DNA of 34,320 nt from Mycoemilia scoparia. Its lineage: Eukaryota > Kickxellomycota > Kickxellomycetes > Kickxellales > Kickxellaceae. Position numbers and translations under genes: made by a program. The notes beneath the pieces were generated by a model that saw nothing but the letters and a program-made list of their open reading frames with translations, was not told where the DNA came from and made no database searches. The stretch spans positions 1 to 34,320 of the forward strand of contig JANBPU010000170.1 in the NCBI GenBank assembly GCA_027575805.1. Direction: 5' to 3'. Each line of letters starts with the position of its first letter. Position 1 is the first letter of the stretch. This document shows, piece by piece, positions 30,639 through 34,320 of the stretch.

Positions 30639-30941
30639 ATACCTTGAAAAGATATTTCTTTATTTCTGGAAGTGCAAAGCTTCAAGTTTTTGTTGTCGAT
30701 TATATGGTTAAAGTTTATATAGTTTGTATAAAGACGGATCTTCAAAAATTAAACATAGATTGTGGCTGATTATTGAACAAAAATCCGATGAGGACTCAAT
30801 CCTGCCTATCATTCATTTGGTCGCTAATGAAATCTCACCATTTAATTATAATCTATGATAAATAATAGTTGGATAATTTTTGATTACAGTAGTTTGAAGA
30901 ATTATATTTTTAATTAGTAAAACAAAGACTGAAATCCTATA
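30639..30941. other. intergenic before duplicated segment copy 2
   Basis: AT-rich 3' flank of the second secreted-protein gene; nothing recognised. Confidence 0.5.
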
Positions 30942-31445
30942 TATGCAATATGTTTATTTTTTAGTGATTATAATGCAGATAAAACAGTTAAAACAAATTA
31001 GAGAGTACTCTATTTAGTTCATCTTCTTGGTCTAACAATAGAAACCAAAGAATTTGATATAACATGGATTTAATTGGAATCTGTGTTTGTTTCACAATTG
31101 AAAGTTGTCAATAATCAATTGGTTTCTGCAGCGGCTATCAAGCAATACCTATTAAGGTATTTTCAGAGCAAACGGTAGTATCAACTAGGGGCAAAACTAA
31201 AGCAATATTTTTGAGCATTGCTAGCTGATATGGATATCCTTGTCGAAAGATATTCAATTGGTGCCCAGTGATGCAAACATGATGTTGGGTTTGTGCAGTG
31301 AATGGGACTATCAGGATATATGCTTGACAATGATCGCTGATGCTGGATACTATCATTTTTGTAAGGAAACAGCGTGGAAAGACATTGGAAGAGTGGCTCA
31401 AATCAAGAGCAATAGATGTGTATATCATCTCCAAGGGAGACTATT

Positions 31446-31604
31446 TTATTTGCTTTTTAGCACATTAACAGCAGCCGTGCCAAGTTCATGGCACTTTCTT
31501 GCTGTCTTGATAGCAAGGGATATGCCCTTGTCAACTATGGTAGGTTTCTTCTCACCATAGTTGTTGGCTTGGGATTGGGTCATTGAGTGGTGCTTTTTGG
31601 GCAT
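31446..31604 (-). CDS. small ORF of duplicated segment, copy 2 (52 residues)
   Basis: Starts MPKKHHSMTQ and ends VNVLKSK. It is the counterpart of the ORF at 9954-10112, with the same length, the same core PTIVDKGISLAIKTARKC and a conserved upstream TATAAAA (31709-31715, minus sense). See that entry for the substitution pattern. No family recognised. Confidence 0.35.
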   Translation of the reverse strand: MPKKHHSMTQSQANNYGEKKPTIVDKGISLAIKTARKCHELGTAAVNVLKSK

Positions 31605-31789
31605 TTGGTAAAATATAGGCTGTAATGCGGTAGTGAATTAATATAATGTTTTAAAGTAGATAGTATGTGTGGTGTTGTAAGTTTGGAGAGAGTTGCCATA
31701 GCACTCCTTTTTATAGACATTTACTAGAGGAGTGGTTCCAATAGTTCCTCTCTCTCTCATATCCACAACACTACACATATTTTTTATCA

Positions 31790-32011
31790 ATGAAACAAGA
31801 TTCGGCTGCCTACATCACAAGCAACAAATCCCTCCAGCAAAATCCTAATAGGAAAGCTCACATGATTGTCCCTCTTGCCATTCTCGTGTGGGGTTTCGCA
31901 GCTATTAAGAGTTTCTGTGATGATCAAAATATTCAAGTTGTAGTATTGCGCTGCTCTATTTTCCTACCCAGCACAGCATCTGATCATCTTCCTACTACTC
32001 AGAGCCTTTGA
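31790..32011 (+). CDS. 73-residue ORF of duplicated segment, uncertain
   Basis: Starts MKQDSAAYITSN, has one hydrophobic stretch (MIVPLAILVWGFAAI) and ends TTQSL. The same frame in copy 1 is intact except for a stop at codon 3. The seven differences are spread over codon positions (1,1,1,2,2,3,3), giving no sign of protein-level selection. Called only because the block is the best-conserved part of the duplication. Confidence 0.2.
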   Translation: MKQDSAAYITSNKSLQQNPNRKAHMIVPLAILVWGFAAIKSFCDDQNIQVVVLRCSIFLPSTASDHLPTTQSL

Positions 32012-32329
32012 GGAGGACATTTAGATGATCTTGATTGTCACGTTAAAGCAGATACAATGCACAGCAGCCATATGCACACATCTCAAACAATTTTCGGGAT
32101 GAAGGGGCTATCCCAAGAACTTGGAATTGCGCACTATTATTGATATCAGCGTTGTGATGCTCTTAATATAATGCCATAAATATTTGGGTACTTTGGTGCC
32201 CCATTGGCTACATTGATATTAAGCTGTAATATAATAGGCTGCTGTATAGGAATCACACTTTTATGAGATCAATTCTGGGTTTTAGAATTTAGATTCCAAG
32301 CTTGATCACAGTAGATTTTTACTGAGTTG

Positions 32330-33453
32330 ACTTTGATCTTTTCTTTAATGGAAACACAATTGCAGAGCTTTGCCAATAGGTGAAATTATCGAGTTAAATA
32401 AGTTTTTACTAGTGATATTGAAAGCCTCGCTTCATCTCCCTCACCATGCCTATTAAATCCTGATCTTGATGTGATATAGATTATAAACATTTTTTATTTC
32501 TATTTTAAACAAAAACCAATGAATTGCTGATGGAACCAATAAAACATTTTGAAAAACGAGCCAAAAAAGTTTGGATGGCAATTGCCATCTTTGCTTTCAA
32601 CATCAGCACTATCTGCTTCTTTAGATTTATCATTATCATCATTGTCTTCTTCTTTTATCTCATCAGTATCATTCTACCCATTATTATTGACTAAAATTCT
32701 ATTTTAATTATTATAAACTGTTAAGCCATTATTCTTTTTTCTTTCACTGCTATTGGTTGTTGCTGCGGCAGTATTTGTGTCAGCATTGGCAGAAACAGGA
32801 GCAGCAATGGCATTGTCACTGCTAAGATTGTTCTACAGTCATTTTCATGCGAATGGTGCTTTCTGGAGCCCACCACTAGATGAACCATATCTTGCAAGTA
32901 GAGCTGAGCGTGAAATAAATTATAAATGGCAATGACATACACCTGTCTGTATATTCAAAGTAAATAAAAAAATAGGGTCTTGAAAAGTAGCTGAAAATTA
33001 TACTGCAGTGTCAGTTTGTTTTGTATGTTGATTTACAGGCAAGTTGAGCCATCAGGATATTTACTTTTGTATAAATGACCTTTTTGGGTAAACCTTATAT
33101 CCATTCTATATAGTCGAATCACGTATAATTCTACATTAATGATGAAGATTTGAGAATTGTCAACTAAATGGCATATGATCAGGTCAAATGTAGACGCATG
33201 AGCACACATATACAATTTACATTTAATTATAGCTGAAATTGGACATTGAAAGAAATGAATATCTGATAAATAATTCGAATTTGTTTCCAAAAAAAGATTT
33301 ATTGTTGTACAACCAAGCCAACAAACAAAAAGTGAAAAATCTATAAATCATACATGCATAACTATCAGTAAAAAGAGAGAATGATAATTACAGCTAACGA
33401 ACTTTTGTTTTTTTTCATAAATCGCCACTTTACTCTCCCTTTAACATCTACCA
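32330..33453. other. coding-like but unresolved region
   Basis: On the minus strand there are several hydrophilic open segments that read like exons: 33101-33043 (MDIRFTQKGHLYKSKYPDG...), 32830-32710 (NNLSSDNAIAAPVSANADTN..., after TGTAG) and 32680-32502 (NDTDEIKEEDNDDNDKSKEA... to a TAG stop at 32502). They lie in frames that would need short introns of about 40-46 nt with poor donors. On the plus strand 32530-32694 (hydrophobic) and 32753-32935 are also open. I cannot build a consistent gene. Confidence 0.25.
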
Positions 33454-34080
33454 TCAACCCAAAAGTCTATAGCTTTTGATAAAATCCTTTCCAAACCAAA
33501 AGTATAACTTGGCAAGATATAAAAGAAATGTTGGTGTATATATAGGTACAAGATATACCTCAGGAAGTTGAGAAGATTGGTTGTCAATAGCCATCACCAA
33601 AGCTGCTTGAAGAAACAACAAGATGATATCAAGGAATATGGTATAGGAATCTACAGCCAAGCTTATACAAGATGCCAAAAAAACTACAAAAAAGAATGAC
33701 AAAAGTGGAAAACCATCTCTATTAACAACTTCTGACAACATCTTGCACATTAATACAAATGAAATAGCTGAGGCAGCAAGATTGCCTTCACTGATCCATA
33801 CACTCAAAACAAGATCAGTTAGAATGTAGGCAGTTTCGAACATTGCATTAATAGTTTCATGTTGAGTGGTGTATTGATACTTAAATCTAATGAAACAGTA
33901 CCATAAATAGAAGACAACAATTGCAGCCAAACTGATAAAAGTGTGGTTTGAGGTGAACTGTGCTACAGGTCGAGGAACATACATGCTGACGATCTTTTTA
34001 AGTACGTTAGAGACAGTAGAATCCTTGTACAGAAATTTGGTTATCAATCTGCACAAAAGGACTAGCAATGATATGTACAT
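33454..34080 (-). CDS. multi-spanning membrane protein of unknown function
   Basis: 208 residues, complete: the frame upstream of the ATG at 34080 is closed by a TAA with no other ATG between. Hydrophobic segments are seen at about 2-17, 47-66, 82-97, 100-118, 124-143, 146-165 and 182-197, so five to seven membrane passes; there is no cleavable-looking signal. The loop ending at residue 45 is basic (KKIVSMYVPRPVAQ). TATAAATA (34261-34254, minus) lies 174 bp upstream of the ATG. I do not recognise the family; small ER or Golgi membrane proteins have this layout, but nothing specific supports a role. Confidence 0.65.
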   Translation of the reverse strand: MYISLLVLLCRLITKFLYKDSTVSNVLKKIVSMYVPRPVAQFTSNHTFISLAAIVVFYLWYCFIRFKYQYTTQHETINAMFETAYILTDLVLSVWISEGNLAASAISFVLMCKMLSEVVNRDGFPLLSFFFVVFLASCISLAVDSYTIFLDIILLFLQAALVMAIDNQSSQLPEVYLVPIYTPTFLLYLAKLYFWFGKDFIKSYRLLG

Positions 34081-34320
34081 GCTGGTGACTCCTGGGTTGA
34101 GAGGTAAAAGTCTATATGAGGTGTCTGTGTGTGAGTGATTGGTAGAGATTCTTTTGCGGGGTTGTTGTTGTTGTTACGTGTGGTTGGATATCCAAGAAAG
34201 GGAAAGGTTGTCGAGGAGATGGTTCATAGCCAATTTGGGGCTATTCAGCAGCCTATTTATACCTTGGAGTTTGTATTTAGTTTTGGTGGATTGGTAGTGT
34301 GACTGTTTGAAAATTGGTAT

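Larger units (their letters stand above)
30942..32329 (-). repeat. 1.4-kb duplicated segment, copy 2 (inverted relative to 9225-10630)
   Basis: Reverse-complement counterpart of 9225-10630, from the AATAAACATATTGCATA region to GATCACAGTAGATTTTTACTGAG. The two copies lie 20.3 kb apart as inverted repeats and enclose all the conserved housekeeping genes from the ZNRD2-like gene to HEM1 plus the secreted-protein pair. Confidence 0.85.

Noticed and set aside
31240..31560. 106-residue frame antisense to the small ORF in copy 2
   Set aside because: It has no ATG at its start, and the same frame in copy 1 is broken by a stop (TGG to TGA), so it is not conserved.

Overview
The window looks like nuclear DNA of a filamentous or early-diverging fungus. 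Protein genes are interrupted by spliceosomal introns (GTAAG donors, AG acceptors, mostly about 90-160 nt) and the proteins carry homopolymer runs (Q, S, G, H). The recognisable gene set is eukaryotic: mitochondrial 5-aminolevulinate synthase with haem-regulatory CP motifs, an SPX-domain phosphate transporter, ARFRP1/Arl3 GTPase, acyl-CoA-binding protein, a METTL21-type methyltransferase, a ZNRD2-type zinc-ribbon protein and a Vba/Fnx-like MFS transporter. The DNA is AT-rich with long intergenic spaces. I cannot place the genus; Mucoromycota or Mortierella-like is only a guess.

Layout. 1-4.9 kb: one tRNA-Thr(AGT), simple-sequence-rich DNA and one uncertain F-box-like ORF. 4.9-6.9 kb: MFS transporter (minus). 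6.9-11 kb: gene-poor, with short interspersed repeats and copy 1 of a 1.4-kb duplicated segment. 11-17.4 kb: three minus-strand genes, ZNRD2-like, ARFRP1-like and SPX/phosphate transporter. 19.7-21.6 kb: methyltransferase (plus) converging on ACBP (minus). 23.8-25.8 kb: HEM1/ALAS (plus). 27.9-30.6 kb: two tandem paralogous genes for small secreted proteins of an unrecognised family. 30.9-32.3 kb: copy 2 of the 1.4-kb segment, in inverted orientation to copy 1. 32.5-34.1 kb: a cryptic coding-like region and an unrecognised multi-spanning membrane protein (minus).

The genes do not form a pathway; they are ordinary housekeeping genes side by side. The most distinctive content is (a) a family of six about 100-bp foldback elements with TGGGTGATAATTTTTGAAGG-type terminal inverted repeats, mostly TA-flanked; (b) a second 117-bp repeat family whose two copies are each bracketed by a 7-bp direct repeat; (c) the 20-kb-spaced inverted 1.4-kb duplication, which carries a 52-residue ORF whose core differs only by silent changes between copies; (d) the tandem CPNG secreted-protein pair with a shared core promoter; and (e) a probable GC-AG intron of 336 nt that keeps the reading frame open in the SPX domain of the phosphate transporter gene. 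Spliced gene models were built by hand from sequence motifs and family knowledge; nothing was searched.
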